Assembly: GCA_029961745.1 (NCBI GenBank)
Contig: CP124680.1
Location: forward strand, 4,030,001-4,094,000
DNA from: Nocardioides sp. L-11A
GTDB taxonomy: Bacteria; Actinomycetota; Actinomycetes; Propionibacteriales; Nocardioidaceae
DNA: 64,000 bases
Reading direction: 5' to 3'
The notes beneath the pieces are model-generated. The model had not been told where the DNA came from, did no database searches, and was given only the letters and a program-made list of their open reading frames with translations. Position numbers and translations under genes: made by a program. The first letter of the stretch is position 1, and every line of letters begins with the position of its first letter. Below are positions 27,930 to 38,554 of the stretch, one piece after another.

Positions 27930-29047
27930 CGCTGGGGTACCACCTGTCCGGGAAATGCGATCCGCGGCCGGGCCGCCTGGATCCGACCGAGGAAGTCCTG
28001 ACCGCGTACCTGCCAGTCGGCCGGGGCGGTCCCCCGCAGCAGCCGATGGTGCAGGTAGCCGAGCTCGATGGCGGCCTGCTGGTAGTCACGCATCGCGCGC
28101 TCCGCCTCCGGGCCGCCCTGGAGGCGGGCGTGGCGCCGCGCGTCGCGGCGGGCGCGCAGGTCGACGACCCAGCCGATGTCGGTGGCCGGCAGGAGGCCGC
28201 GCTGGGCGGCGTCGGTGAGCGCCATCCGCAGCACGTGGGCCTCGGTCTCGCGGGCCCACCAGGCCAGCGCGATCATGCCGATGAAGGCGGGCGCCATGAT
28301 GACGACGTACACGACGGCGAAGCTGCCGAACCCGTAGACCGTGGAGCCGTTCCAGACGGCGTGGGCGAGCACGGCGAGGAGATAGCCGCCGAGCGGCGCG
28401 AGCCAGCGGACCGTGCGGCTGCGCGAGGCGACCGCGAGGCCGACACCGATGCCGGTGAACGCGGTGAACAGGGGGTGCGCGAAGGGGCTGAAGACGCAGC
28501 GGACCACGAAGGTGCCGGTGACGGCCTCGATGCCGCCGGGGCCCATGCCGTCGGTGCCGTTCCAGGCGGCGGCGAGATAGAGGATGTTCTCGGTGAAGGC
28601 GAAGCCGACGCCGACCATGCCGGCGTACACGATCCCGTCGAGGATCCCGTCGACCTCGGCCCGGCGCCACCACAGCAACAGGACCAGGAACAGGCCCTTG
28701 CTCGCCTCCTCGATCACCGGCGCGGCGACCGCCAGCGAGAAGTCGTCGGTGAAGCCGACCAGCAGGCCGCCGAGGCCCTGGACGACGATCGCGGCCATGG
28801 TCGCGACGAACGCGCCCCAGGCGAGACCGCCGACGAGCAGCATGCGCGGCTCGGGCTCGTAGCGGTCCAGCCAGAGGTACGCCGCCAGCACCGGGCCGAC
28901 CGGTAGCGCGGCGAGCGCGGTCGCCAGCAGGGTGATGCCCGGGGCGCCCGACAGGGCGAGGATCAGCAGCGTGAGCAGCGCGCCGAGCACCACCGCCACG
29001 GTCACGACGACCGTGAAGGCAACACTGTTGCGGCGGGCTGGAGGCAT
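27926..29047 (-). CDS. PrsW family intramembrane metalloprotease
   Basis: A 373-residue protein with eight or nine hydrophobic segments. The PrsW/CAAX-like active-site motifs are present in order: VIEEASKGL (EExxK) near residue 110, FAFTENILY, HPLFTAFTG and HAVWN. PrsW proteases cleave membrane anchors such as anti-sigma factors. The cytoplasmic C-terminal 90 residues are charged and Arg-rich. It is the first gene of the operon with the two dynamin-like GTPases (ATGA overlap). The substrate is unknown. Confidence 0.88.
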   Translation of the reverse strand: MPPARRNSVAFTVVVTVAVVLGALLTLLILALSGAPGITLLATALAALPVGPVLAAYLWLDRYEPEPRMLLVGGLAWGAFVATMAAIVVQGLGGLLVGFTDDFSLAVAAPVIEEASKGLFLVLLLWWRRAEVDGILDGIVYAGMVGVGFAFTENILYLAAAWNGTDGMGPGGIEAVTGTFVVRCVFSPFAHPLFTAFTGIGVGLAVASRSRTVRWLAPLGGYLLAVLAHAVWNGSTVYGFGSFAVVYVVIMAPAFIGMIALAWWARETEAHVLRMALTDAAQRGLLPATDIGWVVDLRARRDARRHARLQGGPEAERAMRDYQQAAIELGYLHHRLLRGTAPADWQVRGQDFLGRIQAARPRIAFPGQVVPQR

Positions 29048-29118
29048 GGGGGAACCCTATCCGGAGCGACGGCCGCGCCCCCGATCGCCGGGTGTGCCGG
29101 CGAGCGTACAGTGACGAT

Positions 29119-30549
29119 GTGAGTGCGGACATCACCGACGACAGCGCCCAGAACGCCCCCAAGACGGAGCAGCACGACCCCGCCGTCCCCGAGGCCTACG
29201 CCGCGTTCATGCGGACCGGCTGGGACGAGCGCGAGGACGACGTCGCGCGCCACCCCGTCGCCGACCGCGCCGCGGCCCGCCGCGCCCGCCTGGCCGAGGC
29301 CTTCCCCGGTGAGCGGCTGGTCCTGCCGGGCGGCGGCTACCAGGTGCGCGCCTACGACACCGACTATCGGTTCCGCGCCGACACGGCCCACGCCTACTAC
29401 TCCGGCAACCACACCTCCGACGCCGTCCTGGTCGTCGAGCCCGACGGATCCTCGGTGCTCTACGCGCGGCCGCGCTCGGGCCGCGACACCGACGAGTTCT
29501 TCCGCGACCGGCAGTACGGCGCCCTGTGGGCCGGCAAGCGTCCGTCGGCCGGCGAGCTCGAGGCTGCACTCGGGCTGACGGTCAAGCACGTCGACGAGCT
29601 CGAGGCCGACCTGGCGCGCAGCGCGAAGACCCGCGTGCACCGCGGTGTGTCCGCCACCGTCGACGGCCTCGTCGCCGGTGACGACGCCCGGGACGGCGAG
29701 CTGGCCCGGGTCGCCTCCGAGATGCGCCTGGTCAAGGACGCCTGGGAGGTCGCCGAGCTGCAGGCCGCGGTCGACGCGACCACGCTCGGCTTCGAGGACT
29801 GCGCGCGCGAGTGGGACCGCGTGATCGAGCACGGCGAGCGCTGGCTGGAGGGCACCTTCTTCCGCCGCGCGCGGACGATGGGCAACGACCTCGGCTACGA
29901 GTCGATCGTCGCCAACGGCTCCCACGCGACGACCCTGCACTGGATCGAGAACTCGGGCGCCGTCGTCCCCGGCGAGCTGATCCTGCTCGACATGGGCGTC
30001 GAGGGCGCGAACCTCTACACCGCCGACGTCACCCGCACCCTGCCGGTCGCCGGCACCTTCTCCCCGCTCCAGCGCGACCTCTACACCCTGGTCCTGCACG
30101 CCCAGGACGCCGCGCTGGGGGCCCTGCGGCCGGGAGCGAGGTTCCTGGCCGGCCACGACGCGGCGATGGGCGTGCTGGCCCACGGTCTCGACGACCTCGG
30201 CCTGCTGCCGGTGTCGGTCGACGAGGCGCTCTCCCCCGACTCCCGGGTCTACGCCCGCTGGACGCTGCACGGCGTCAGCCACATGCTCGGGATGGACGTC
30301 CACGACTGCGGCCAGGCCGCGCCCGAGGCGTACCGCGAGGCCGACCTGGTCGAGGGCATGGTGCTGACCGTCGAGCCCGGCCTGTACTTCCAGGCCGACG
30401 ACCTGCTCGTCCCCGAGGAGCTGCGCGGCATCGGCATCCGGATCGAGGACGACGTCGTGGTGACCGCCGACGGCATCGAGAACCTCTCGGCCGCGCTCCC
30501 GCGCACCCCCGACGCGATCGAGGAGTGGATGGCCACCCTCCGCGGTTGA
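29119..30549 (+). CDS. Aminopeptidase P family (Xaa-Pro aminopeptidase)
   Basis: A 476-residue M24B metallopeptidase. The N-terminal creatinase-like domain (RYAYDTDYRFRADTAHAYYSGN region) precedes a pita-bread domain whose metal ligands can be read as Asp in LLDMGVE, Asp in TADVTRTLP, His in HGVSHMLGMDVHD, Glu in TVEPGLYF and Glu in RIEDDVVV. It removes N-terminal residues preceding proline. I chose the GTG at 29119 since sequence before it is unlike the family. It is divergent from the prsW operon (71 bases between the starts). Confidence 0.9.
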   Translation: MSADITDDSAQNAPKTEQHDPAVPEAYAAFMRTGWDEREDDVARHPVADRAAARRARLAEAFPGERLVLPGGGYQVRAYDTDYRFRADTAHAYYSGNHTSDAVLVVEPDGSSVLYARPRSGRDTDEFFRDRQYGALWAGKRPSAGELEAALGLTVKHVDELEADLARSAKTRVHRGVSATVDGLVAGDDARDGELARVASEMRLVKDAWEVAELQAAVDATTLGFEDCAREWDRVIEHGERWLEGTFFRRARTMGNDLGYESIVANGSHATTLHWIENSGAVVPGELILLDMGVEGANLYTADVTRTLPVAGTFSPLQRDLYTLVLHAQDAALGALRPGARFLAGHDAAMGVLAHGLDDLGLLPVSVDEALSPDSRVYARWTLHGVSHMLGMDVHDCGQAAPEAYREADLVEGMVLTVEPGLYFQADDLLVPEELRGIGIRIEDDVVVTADGIENLSAALPRTPDAIEEWMATLRG

Positions 30550-30723
30550 GCCGGGCGACGATCCGGGGAGGTGCCGGTCGCCGTCGCGAGCGTCGCGGCG
30601 CGCAGCAGGCGAGATCGGCCCGTGGTTCCCCGAGGCCGGGGAGCGACGGCGCGCTGCGCTACCTTGCTGCCCTGACAACTCGGTGCATTCGGTGTACTCG
30701 GTGAGCTCGAACAGGAGAGAGCG

Positions 30724-31167
30724 ATGGCGGACAAGACGATCGTGACCGGTGTGGACGGCAGCGACACCGCGATGGCGGCGGCCGAGAGGGCAGCGACGCT
30801 TGCCCAGGCGCTGGGCGCCCGGCTGCACGTGGTGTCCGCCTTCGGCAAGTACGAGTCCGAGACCGTGCAGATCGGCAGCGACACCCTCATCCTCAGCTCC
30901 GAGCGGGACGCCGAGGAGGTGGCCGCCAAGGTCGCGACCACCCTGCGTACGGCGTTCCCCGGGCTCGAGGTCACCACGGCCGCGGCCGACGGCAAGCCGG
31001 GCGAGGCGATGGTGGCCGCGGCCGACCAGCTGGGCGCCGAGCTGATCGTCGTCGGCAACAAGCGGGTCCAGGGCATCGCCGGTCGGGTGCTCGGCAGCAT
31101 CGCCCGCGACGTGGCCGCGCACGCCTCCTGCGACGTGTACGTCGCGCACACGCACGAGCGCAAGTAG
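30724..31167 (+). CDS. Universal stress protein
   Basis: A 147-residue single-domain USP. It begins KTIVTGVDGSDTAMAAAERA, and the ATP-binding loop near the C-terminus is VGNKRVQGIAGRVLGSIARDV, the G-x2-G-x9-G(S) type pattern. An AGGAG site lies seven bases ahead of the ATG. The 174-base upstream gap should carry its promoter; I could not fix the boxes. USPs of this type bind ATP and respond to stress or hypoxia in actinobacteria. Confidence 0.92.
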   Translation: MADKTIVTGVDGSDTAMAAAERAATLAQALGARLHVVSAFGKYESETVQIGSDTLILSSERDAEEVAAKVATTLRTAFPGLEVTTAAADGKPGEAMVAAADQLGAELIVVGNKRVQGIAGRVLGSIARDVAAHASCDVYVAHTHERK

Positions 31168-31244
31168 CCGCTCCCCCGGCCCGTCCGGGGGCTCGGAGGT
31201 CCGGCGACTTCCGAGTAACCCCCGGGCGGGTCGAGACTGGGTCC

Positions 31245-32627
<1,383 letters not shown>

Positions 32628-32665
32628 GCCCGGAACCTTTCCGCCGTCGCGACCGTCGCAACGAC

Positions 32666-33292
32666 ATGGAGTTCCTCGCGCGTGTCCCGGTCGCTGTCCC
32701 CGTCCTCGTGACGGCACTCCTGATCCTCGGCGGGTGTGCCGACGGCCCGGAGGCCCCCGCCATCGAGACCCAGGAATCGACCGCCCCCGACGACCTAACC
32801 TGCCCCGACCAGCTGCCGCTCGGCGCGGACCCGGGCGGTCACGGGTTCGGCACGGACCGGCCGGCCGCGTCGGCACCGTCGCTGCGGGCGCCCGACCGGG
32901 CGTGGGTCTGCCGCTATCTCCCGCTCGAGGCGGGCCCCGCGGCGCAGGGGTCGGGTGTGACCTACCGGTGGCAGCGCGACGGTGCCGCACAGCCGGTCGC
33001 CGCCGACGCCCTGGACCCGCTCACGATGTCGCTGGCGGGCCTCCGGCCCGCGCACGACGACCTGATCTGCACGTCCGACCTCGGCCCCCGGTGGCTCCTC
33101 GTGCTCCGTCACCGCGACGACCTGACCGGCGTGGTGGTCGACGACTACGGCTGCCGGCAGGTCCGCCTCACCGGCGAGCCGTTCGACACCGCCCCGGGCG
33201 ACGCAGGGCCCTCGGATGCTCCCGGCGTCGTGGGCGGGGTGCTCGACGCGCCGCCCGAGCTGCTCGCGGGCATCAAGGCCGCCTGGGGCTGA
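32666..33292 (+). CDS. Putative lipoprotein, unknown function
   Basis: A 208-residue protein with a signal sequence ending in the lipobox LGGC (Cys near residue 24), so probably attached to the outer face of the membrane. Four later Cys residues ([24 protein letters not shown]) are spaced as if forming two disulfides. I recognise no domain. Composition is rich in Asp, Pro and Ala. It lies 38 bases after the malic enzyme gene. Confidence 0.75.
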   Translation: MEFLARVPVAVPVLVTALLILGGCADGPEAPAIETQESTAPDDLTCPDQLPLGADPGGHGFGTDRPAASAPSLRAPDRAWVCRYLPLEAGPAAQGSGVTYRWQRDGAAQPVAADALDPLTMSLAGLRPAHDDLICTSDLGPRWLLVLRHRDDLTGVVVDDYGCRQVRLTGEPFDTAPGDAGPSDAPGVVGGVLDAPPELLAGIKAAWG

Positions 33293-33403
33293 CCCGGTCC
33301 GTGCGCCTCGGCAGGCCCATCACCGGAACAGGGGCGACACGACCGGCGGGTCCTCCCCAGGCGGCGCAGGGCGCGCGGGAATCGAGCGATACCCTCGGGC
33401 CAG

Positions 33404-33476
33404 GCCCCCGTGGCGCAATGGATAGCGCAGCGGATTTCTACTCCGATGGTTGCGGGTTCGACTCCTGCCGGGGGCG
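33404..33476 (+). tRNA. tRNA-Arg (anticodon TCT)
   Basis: The 73-base cloverleaf has acceptor GCCCCCG/CGGGGGC, D arm GCGC-AATGGATA-GCGC, anticodon loop TTTCTAC with TCT, and T arm GCGGG-TTCGACT-CCTGC with one G-U pair. Position 27-43 is a G-A mismatch. Discriminator is G; CCA is not encoded. It decodes AGA, a rare codon in this GC-rich genome. The 3' half overlaps the annotated 3' end of leuA on the other strand. Confidence 0.95.
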
Positions 33477-35003
33477 CCCATCGTCCGACCGGCTCGCCGC
33501 CCAGGCGGTGGAGCCGTCGTCGGAGCGGTACTCGACGAGGGTGAGGGGGACGGCGTCGGCGCCGACCCCCACCCCCGTCCGGTACGACGCCAGCACGGTC
33601 CCCCGCGCGCCCGACTCCCTCGCGGCGGCGCTGAGATAGGCCGCCTCGAACAGCGCCCACAGCTGCGCGGCGGTGACCTCCCCACCGGTGGCGTCGGTGT
33701 GCTGCTGGACGCGCCGGCTGAAGTCGATCTGCAGCCGGCGGGGCAGCTCGACGCCGTACTCCGCCTCCAGCAGGTGGGCGATGCCGCCCTTGCCGGACTG
33801 GGAGTTGACCCGGATCACCTCGTCGTAGCTGCGGCCGAGGTCGGCCGGGTCGACGGGCAGGTAGGGCACCCGCCACTCGACCTCGTCCTCGGGCTTGCCG
33901 AGCTCCGCGGCCCGGGCCCGGTGCTCGGCGAAGCCCTTGCGGATCGCGTCCTGGTGCGTGCCGCTGAAGGCGGTGTGCACCAGGGTGCCGGCGTAGGGGT
34001 GCCGAGGGTGCACCTCGATCCGCGTGCAGTGCTCGACCGTGCGGCGGACCTCGTCGATGTCGGAGAAGTCGATCATCGGGTCGATGCCCTGGGCGTGCAG
34101 GTTGAGGGCGAGGGTGGCGATGTCGACGTTGCCGGTGCGCTCGCCGTTGCCGAAGACGCAGCCCTCGACCCGCTGGGCGCCGGCCAGGACCGCCAGCTCC
34201 GCGCAGGCGATGCCGGTGCCGCGGTCGTTGTGCGGGTGCACGGAGAGGATCACGGAGTCCCGGCGGGCCAGGGACGTGTGCATGTACTCGATCTGGTCGG
34301 CGTACACATTGGGCGTGGCGACCTCGACGGTGGCGGGCAGGTTGAGGATCACCGGCCGCTCCGGGGTCGCGTCCCACAGGGTCGTCACCGCGTCGCAGAT
34401 CTCCAGGACGTAGTCGGGCTCGGTGAGGTTGAAGACCTCGGGCGAGAACTCGAAGCGCACGTCGGGCAGCCCGTCCGCCAGCTCGAGGACGTCGCTCGCG
34501 CCGGCCAGGACCAGGTCTCTCAGCGAGGCTCGGGAGTGGCCGAGCACCACGTCGCGCCAGGTCGGGGCGGTGGCCGTGTAGAGATGGATGACCACGGGAT
34601 TGCGCATCCCGCGCACGGACTCGACGGTGCGCTCGATCAGATCCCGGCGCGCGGGCGTGAACACGACGACGGTCACGTCGGGCGGCGCCAGGTCGGAGGA
34701 GGCGAGCAGCCGGACGAAGTCGAAGTCGGTCTGCGAGGCCGACGGATAGCCGACCTCGATCTCCTTGTAGCCCATCGCGACGAGCAGCTCGACGAACCGG
34801 CGCTTGCGGGCGGGGTCCATCGGCTCGGCGAGGGCCTGGTTGCCGTCGCGCAGGTCGACGGGCACCCACAGCGGGGCGGTGGTGAGCCGACGCGTCGGCC
34901 AGGTGCGCTCGACGAGCGGGACGGGGACGCGGTCGTAGACGTCGCGGTAGCGGTGGGAGGGCATCCCGGAGGGACGCTGGCGGTTCCAGGTGGTGACGGT
35001 CAT
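33438..35003 (-). CDS. leuA: 2-isopropylmalate synthase, C-terminally short
   Basis: A 521-residue protein in the leucine pathway that condenses acetyl-CoA with 2-ketoisovalerate. Catalytic marks are [11 protein letters not shown], the metal-site [10 protein letters not shown] and [13 protein letters not shown] 35003 follows an AAGGAA site. The protein runs through the linker subdomains ([22 protein letters not shown]) but then ends within about 70 residues, so most of the usual leucine-sensing regulatory domain seems absent. The last ten codons ([10 protein letters not shown]) are antisense to tRNA-Arg, suggesting read-through past a lost native stop. Confidence 0.9.
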   Translation of the reverse strand: MTVTTWNRQRPSGMPSHRYRDVYDRVPVPLVERTWPTRRLTTAPLWVPVDLRDGNQALAEPMDPARKRRFVELLVAMGYKEIEVGYPSASQTDFDFVRLLASSDLAPPDVTVVVFTPARRDLIERTVESVRGMRNPVVIHLYTATAPTWRDVVLGHSRASLRDLVLAGASDVLELADGLPDVRFEFSPEVFNLTEPDYVLEICDAVTTLWDATPERPVILNLPATVEVATPNVYADQIEYMHTSLARRDSVILSVHPHNDRGTGIACAELAVLAGAQRVEGCVFGNGERTGNVDIATLALNLHAQGIDPMIDFSDIDEVRRTVEHCTRIEVHPRHPYAGTLVHTAFSGTHQDAIRKGFAEHRARAAELGKPEDEVEWRVPYLPVDPADLGRSYDEVIRVNSQSGKGGIAHLLEAEYGVELPRRLQIDFSRRVQQHTDATGGEVTAAQLWALFEAAYLSAAARESGARGTVLASYRTGVGVGADAVPLTLVEYRSDDGSTAWAASRSDDGRPRQESNPQPSE

Positions 35004-35044
35004 GCGGGGTTCCTTGCCGGTCGTGGGTGTGGCCGGCGCACGCA

Positions 35045-35116
35045 TCACTCCACGACGGGGAGCCAGCCGCACCAGGCCCCGCCGCGGCGGGGAAGGAGGA
35101 GGCCGGTGGTCCGCAT
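35045..35116 (-). CDS. leuL: Putative leuA leader (attenuator) peptide
   Basis: A 23-codon open frame, [20 protein letters not shown] plus three residues, ends 41 bases before the leuA start. It contains three adjacent Leu codons, followed by a perfect GC palindrome CCCCGCCGCGGCGGGG (35077-35092). Its ATG lies where the predicted transcript begins, so it would be translated leaderless, as is common for actinobacterial leader peptides. Stalling on the Leu codons when leucine is scarce could change downstream folding. I infer this; no pair of terminator/antiterminator structures was proven. Confidence 0.5.
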   Translation of the reverse strand: MRTTGLLLPRRGGAWCGWLPVVE

Positions 35117-35123
35117 GGCCTAG

Positions 35124-35153
35124 ACTCTAACCACTCCTCAGACAAGTAGACAA
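35124..35153 (-). promoter_or_regulatory. Predicted leuA promoter
   Basis: On the minus strand a -35 box TTGTCT (35153-35148) and a -10 box TAGAGT (35129-35124) are separated by 18 bases. The expected start of transcription coincides with the ATG of the leader peptide at 35116. A second TTGTCT copy at 35145-35140 makes a short direct repeat that could be an operator shared with the divergent ABC gene. Confidence 0.45.
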
Positions 35154-35180
35154 GCGCAGACCAGCAAGGAACCGCCTGAC

Positions 35181-35987
35181 ATGAGCTCGACCGTCCTCGA
35201 CCTGCACGACGTCGTCTTCCGCCGCGGAGGCAACGAGATCCTCCACGGGGTCGACCTCACCGTGCGCGCCGGTGAGCACTGGGCGCTGCTCGGCCCCAAC
35301 GGCGCCGGGAAGAGCACGCTGCTCGGGTTCTGCAGCGCACAGGTGCACCCGACGTCCGGCACGGTCGACGTGCTCGGCAAGAGGCTGGGCCGGGTCGAGC
35401 TGCAGGAGCTGCGCCGCCACATCGGACACGTCAACCCACGCCACCCCCTCCAGTCCGGGCTGAGCGTCCACCAGGTGGTGCTGACCGGGATCACCGGCAC
35501 CATCGAGCTGCCGATGCGCTGGTCCCCCACCGAGGCACAGGCGCGGACCGCCGACGAGCTGATCGCCGAGGTCGGCCTCACCCACCGGCGCGACGCCCGC
35601 TGGCCGAACCTCTCCCAGGGCGAGCGCGGCCGGACCCTGATCGCCCGGGCCCTGATCGCTCAGCCCGAGCTGCTGCTGCTGGACGAGCCGACCACCGGTC
35701 TCGACGTCGCCGCCCGCGAGCAGCTGCTCTCGGTCCTCGACCGGCTGGCCCACACGGCCCCCGAGGTCGCCTCGGTGCTGGTCACCCACCACCTCGAGGA
35801 GCTGCCCACCACCACGACCCACGCGCTGCTGCTCGCGCACGGACAGGTGGTGGTGGCCGGTCCGGTCGACGAGGCGGTCACCACCGAGACCATCACCCGC
35901 ACCTTCGAGCACCCGATCGAGGTCGACCACGACGCCGGCCGCTGGCGGGCCCGCGCGCTGCCGCCGACCCGGCTGCACAGCGCGTAG
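35181..35987 (+). CDS. ABC transporter ATP-binding protein
   Basis: A 268-residue stand-alone ATPase. Walker A GPNGAGKSTLL is near residue 40, the signature is LSQGERGRTLIARAL, Walker B LLLLDEPTTGLDVAA and the switch His VTHHLEE. The GHVNPRHPLQSGLSVHQVVLTG insert resembles ATPases related to ModF/iron-type importers. No permease is adjacent, so the partner is unknown or the protein acts alone. AAGGAA lies upstream of the ATG. It is divergent from the leuA leader. Confidence 0.88.
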   Translation: MSSTVLDLHDVVFRRGGNEILHGVDLTVRAGEHWALLGPNGAGKSTLLGFCSAQVHPTSGTVDVLGKRLGRVELQELRRHIGHVNPRHPLQSGLSVHQVVLTGITGTIELPMRWSPTEAQARTADELIAEVGLTHRRDARWPNLSQGERGRTLIARALIAQPELLLLDEPTTGLDVAAREQLLSVLDRLAHTAPEVASVLVTHHLEELPTTTTHALLLAHGQVVVAGPVDEAVTTETITRTFEHPIEVDHDAGRWRARALPPTRLHSA

Positions 35988-36015
35988 GGCGCGACGGCCC
36001 GGGTACCTCCCGGGC

Positions 36016-36675
36016 ATGCCGATCCCCGTCATCACCACCGCAGCCGACCTGACCGGACAGGCCCTGGCGACCATCACCCGCGGCGTCGCCGCGCTCCGGT
36101 CGCCCTCCGAGAAGCCGCTCCACCCCGACGGCGAGATGTACGCCGGCCGCCTGGTCCGCGCCGGCTCGGACACCCCGATCGGAGTGCCCTGGATCGACCA
36201 GCCGGGCGAGGACGAGGTGGCGGTCCGTCTCTCCCGGGCGATCGGGCTGCCCGGCCGCCTCCCGGACGTGCAGGGCCTGGCCCTGCGACTGCGCAAGGGC
36301 CAGACCCGGTACGGCGACCTGCTGCTCGCCACGACCGGCTGGGACCCGCTCACTCGCCACCTGCTGCTGCCGGCCTGGAGCGCCGACTCGCCCCTGACGA
36401 CCCTGCTGCCGTACCGCAGCCCGGTCGGCCCGCTGGTGATCGGTGCCCGGCCCGTCGACGTCCGCGGCTACCACCTGTCCTGGGCGACGGTGGGCCGGGC
36501 GTGGCACCCGCTCGGCGAGCTCACCTTGGAGATGCCGCTGCCGGCGGAGGACGAGGTGTCCTTCGATCCGGTGGTGAACCCGCTGCCCGGCCTGCGGCAG
36601 TACGCCTGGGTCGAGCGGCTGCGGGAGCAGTCCTACGCCACGGCCCGCCGGCTGCGGCGCGCCTCCCCCAGCTGA
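36016..36675 (+). CDS. Conserved hypothetical protein, possibly catalase-fold related
   Basis: A 219-residue soluble protein. Segments such as KPLHPDGEMYAGRLVRAG, VAVRLSRAIGLPGRLPDVQGLALRL and DLLLATTGWDPLTRHLLLPAW recall actinobacterial proteins distantly similar to the catalase beta-barrel, but the heme-binding Tyr and the distal His/Asn set are not evident. I would not assign a reaction. It lies 28 bases after the ABC ATPase gene and may share its transcript. Confidence 0.7.
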   Translation: MPIPVITTAADLTGQALATITRGVAALRSPSEKPLHPDGEMYAGRLVRAGSDTPIGVPWIDQPGEDEVAVRLSRAIGLPGRLPDVQGLALRLRKGQTRYGDLLLATTGWDPLTRHLLLPAWSADSPLTTLLPYRSPVGPLVIGARPVDVRGYHLSWATVGRAWHPLGELTLEMPLPAEDEVSFDPVVNPLPGLRQYAWVERLREQSYATARRLRRASPS

Positions 36676-36762
36676 CCCCGCGCCCGCCGTACAAAGGACG
36701 GAGCCCCGCGGGAGGTATGAGCCCCGTGGGGCTGACGCCTTCCCGGGCGCTGCGTCACCGCG

Positions 36763-37788
36763 TCACGCCGGGGGCGCGTACGCCGCGATCTCGGCGCGCA
36801 GCCGCTCCTTGACGTCCTCGGGGGCGAAGGAGGCGTCCACGCCGGCGACGGCGAGCTCGGCCAGGCCACTCTCGTCGAGACCGAGCAGTCCGGCCGCGAC
36901 CTCGTACTCCTGGTTGAGCGTGGTGCCGAACATGGGCGGGTCGTCGGAGTTGATCGTCACCAGGACACCCGCCTCGACGAAGACCGGCAGCGGATGCTCG
37001 TCGAGGGAGGCGACCGCGCGGGTGGCGACATTGGACGACGGGCAGACCTCCAGCGGGATCCGGTGCTCGGCGAGATGGGCCAGCAGGGCCGGGTCCTGCG
37101 CGGCCGAGGTGCCGTGCCCGATCCGCTCGGCGCCGAGGTCGCGCAGTGAGGTCCAGATCGTCTCGGGCCCCGTCGTCTCGCCCGCGTGGGGAACCGACCG
37201 CAGGCCGGCCGCCCGGGCCGCCGCGAAGTGCGGCACGAACCACTCGCGCGGCACCCCGATCTCCGGTCCGCCGAGGCCGAACCCGACCAGGCCGTCGGGC
37301 CCGTGGTCGAGCGCGAAGCCCAGCGTCGCGTCCGCCGCCGGGACGCCGGACTCCCCCGGGATGTCGTAGATCCAGCGCAGCACCAGGCCGAAGTCACGCT
37401 CCGCGGCGATCCGAGCGTCCTCGATCGCCTCCGTGTAGGCCTCGATCGCCATGCCGCGACCGGGCTCGCCGGGCAGCACGGACGTGTACGGCGTACAGGT
37501 GAGCTCGGCGTACCGGACGGACTGGCCCTCGTGGAGCTCGCGGGCGATCTCGTAGGTGAGGTACCGGACGTCCTCCGGCGTGCGGACCAGGTCGACGACG
37601 GCGAGGTAGACCTCGATGAAGTGCGCGAAGTCGCGGAAGGCGAAGAAGTCCCGCAGCAGGTCCGGGTCGGACGGGACCGTGCCCGGGTGGCGCTCGGCCA
37701 GCTCGGACACGATCCGCGGCGACGCGGAGCCGACGTGGTGGACGTGGAGTTCGGCCTTCGGCAGACCCGCGACGAAGTTGCTCAGCAC
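36763..37788 (-). CDS. add: Adenosine deaminase family protein
   Basis: A 341-residue metal hydrolase. Zinc ligands and active-site motifs are present in order: LHVHHVGS near residue 14 (instead of the common LHLHLEGS), PHAGETTGPE with catalytic Glu, RIGHGTSA, and INSDDPPMFG. It should deaminate adenosine or a related 6-aminopurine; aminodeoxyfutalosine deamination in menaquinone synthesis is an alternative because the HHVGS variant departs from classical enzymes. It follows the DsbA-like gene after 31 bases. Confidence 0.85.
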   Translation of the reverse strand: MLSNFVAGLPKAELHVHHVGSASPRIVSELAERHPGTVPSDPDLLRDFFAFRDFAHFIEVYLAVVDLVRTPEDVRYLTYEIARELHEGQSVRYAELTCTPYTSVLPGEPGRGMAIEAYTEAIEDARIAAERDFGLVLRWIYDIPGESGVPAADATLGFALDHGPDGLVGFGLGGPEIGVPREWFVPHFAAARAAGLRSVPHAGETTGPETIWTSLRDLGAERIGHGTSAAQDPALLAHLAEHRIPLEVCPSSNVATRAVASLDEHPLPVFVEAGVLVTINSDDPPMFGTTLNQEYEVAAGLLGLDESGLAELAVAGVDASFAPEDVKERLRAEIAAYAPPA

Positions 37789-37819
37789 GGGGTGATCCTG
37801 CCAGCCGACCGCGGCCCGG

Positions 37820-38554
37820 TCACCCGAGTTCGGCGACCAGGTTCTTGGCGAGGTCCTGGATGGTGCGGCCGTCCTGGTAGACCTCCCCGTCGAGCAGGAC
37901 GGTGGGCGTGCCCCGGATGCCGGCCTTGTCGGCCTCGGCGGTGGCTGCGGTCACCCAGTCCTTGTGGGAGACGCTCTCGATGCCGTCACGGACGTCGCTC
38001 TCGGTCGCGCCCGCCTCGACGGCGAGGTCGACGAGGTCGTCGTCGCTGACCGAGTCGGGCGCCTCCTCGGAGGGCTGGTTCTCGTAGAGCAGGTCGTGGA
38101 ACTTCTTCGCGACCTCGGGCCCGGACTTCTCCAGCACCAGCGCGAAGGCGCTGGCCGCGCGGATCGGGTAGTCGCCGAAGCTCTGGCTGAGCAGGTCGAA
38201 CGGGCGGTACTCGACGAACACCTTGCCGTCGGCCGCCAGCTTCTCGAAGTCGGCGCGGGTCGCGGACTCCAGCTGTCCGCAGAAGGGGCACAGGAAGTCC
38301 TCGTAGACGATGACCGAGTGGGGTGCGTCGGGATCGCCGATGGTCACGCCGTAGTCGCTGGAGCCGGCACCGACCGCCTTGACCTCCTCCTTGTTGAGGA
38401 CGCTCACGAGGATCGAACCGCCCACGATGAGCACCATGACGCCGAGCACGCCCACGATCGTGAAGATCCGGCGCCGGCTCTCGCGCTGAGCCTGCGCGGC
38501 CCGCTCTGCGGCGGCCTTCTCCGCCCGGGCCTTGGCCTTCGAGTTCGACGACAT
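37820..38554 (-). CDS. DsbA-like thioredoxin-fold protein, membrane anchored
   Basis: A 244-residue protein. After a charged N-terminus (many Lys/Arg/Glu) one membrane segment FTIVGVLGVMVLIVGGSILVSVL (about 31-53) anchors it with the C-terminal domain outside. The redox motif is CPFC in VYEDFLCPFCGQLES, and the cis-Pro loop is GIRGTPTVLLDG. Actinobacteria use such proteins for disulfide formation in exported proteins. It overlaps the MauE-like gene by one base (TGATG), consistent with a DsbA/DsbB-like pair. Confidence 0.9.
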   Translation of the reverse strand: MSSNSKAKARAEKAAAERAAQAQRESRRRIFTIVGVLGVMVLIVGGSILVSVLNKEEVKAVGAGSSDYGVTIGDPDAPHSVIVYEDFLCPFCGQLESATRADFEKLAADGKVFVEYRPFDLLSQSFGDYPIRAASAFALVLEKSGPEVAKKFHDLLYENQPSEEAPDSVSDDDLVDLAVEAGATESDVRDGIESVSHKDWVTAATAEADKAGIRGTPTVLLDGEVYQDGRTIQDLAKNLVAELG

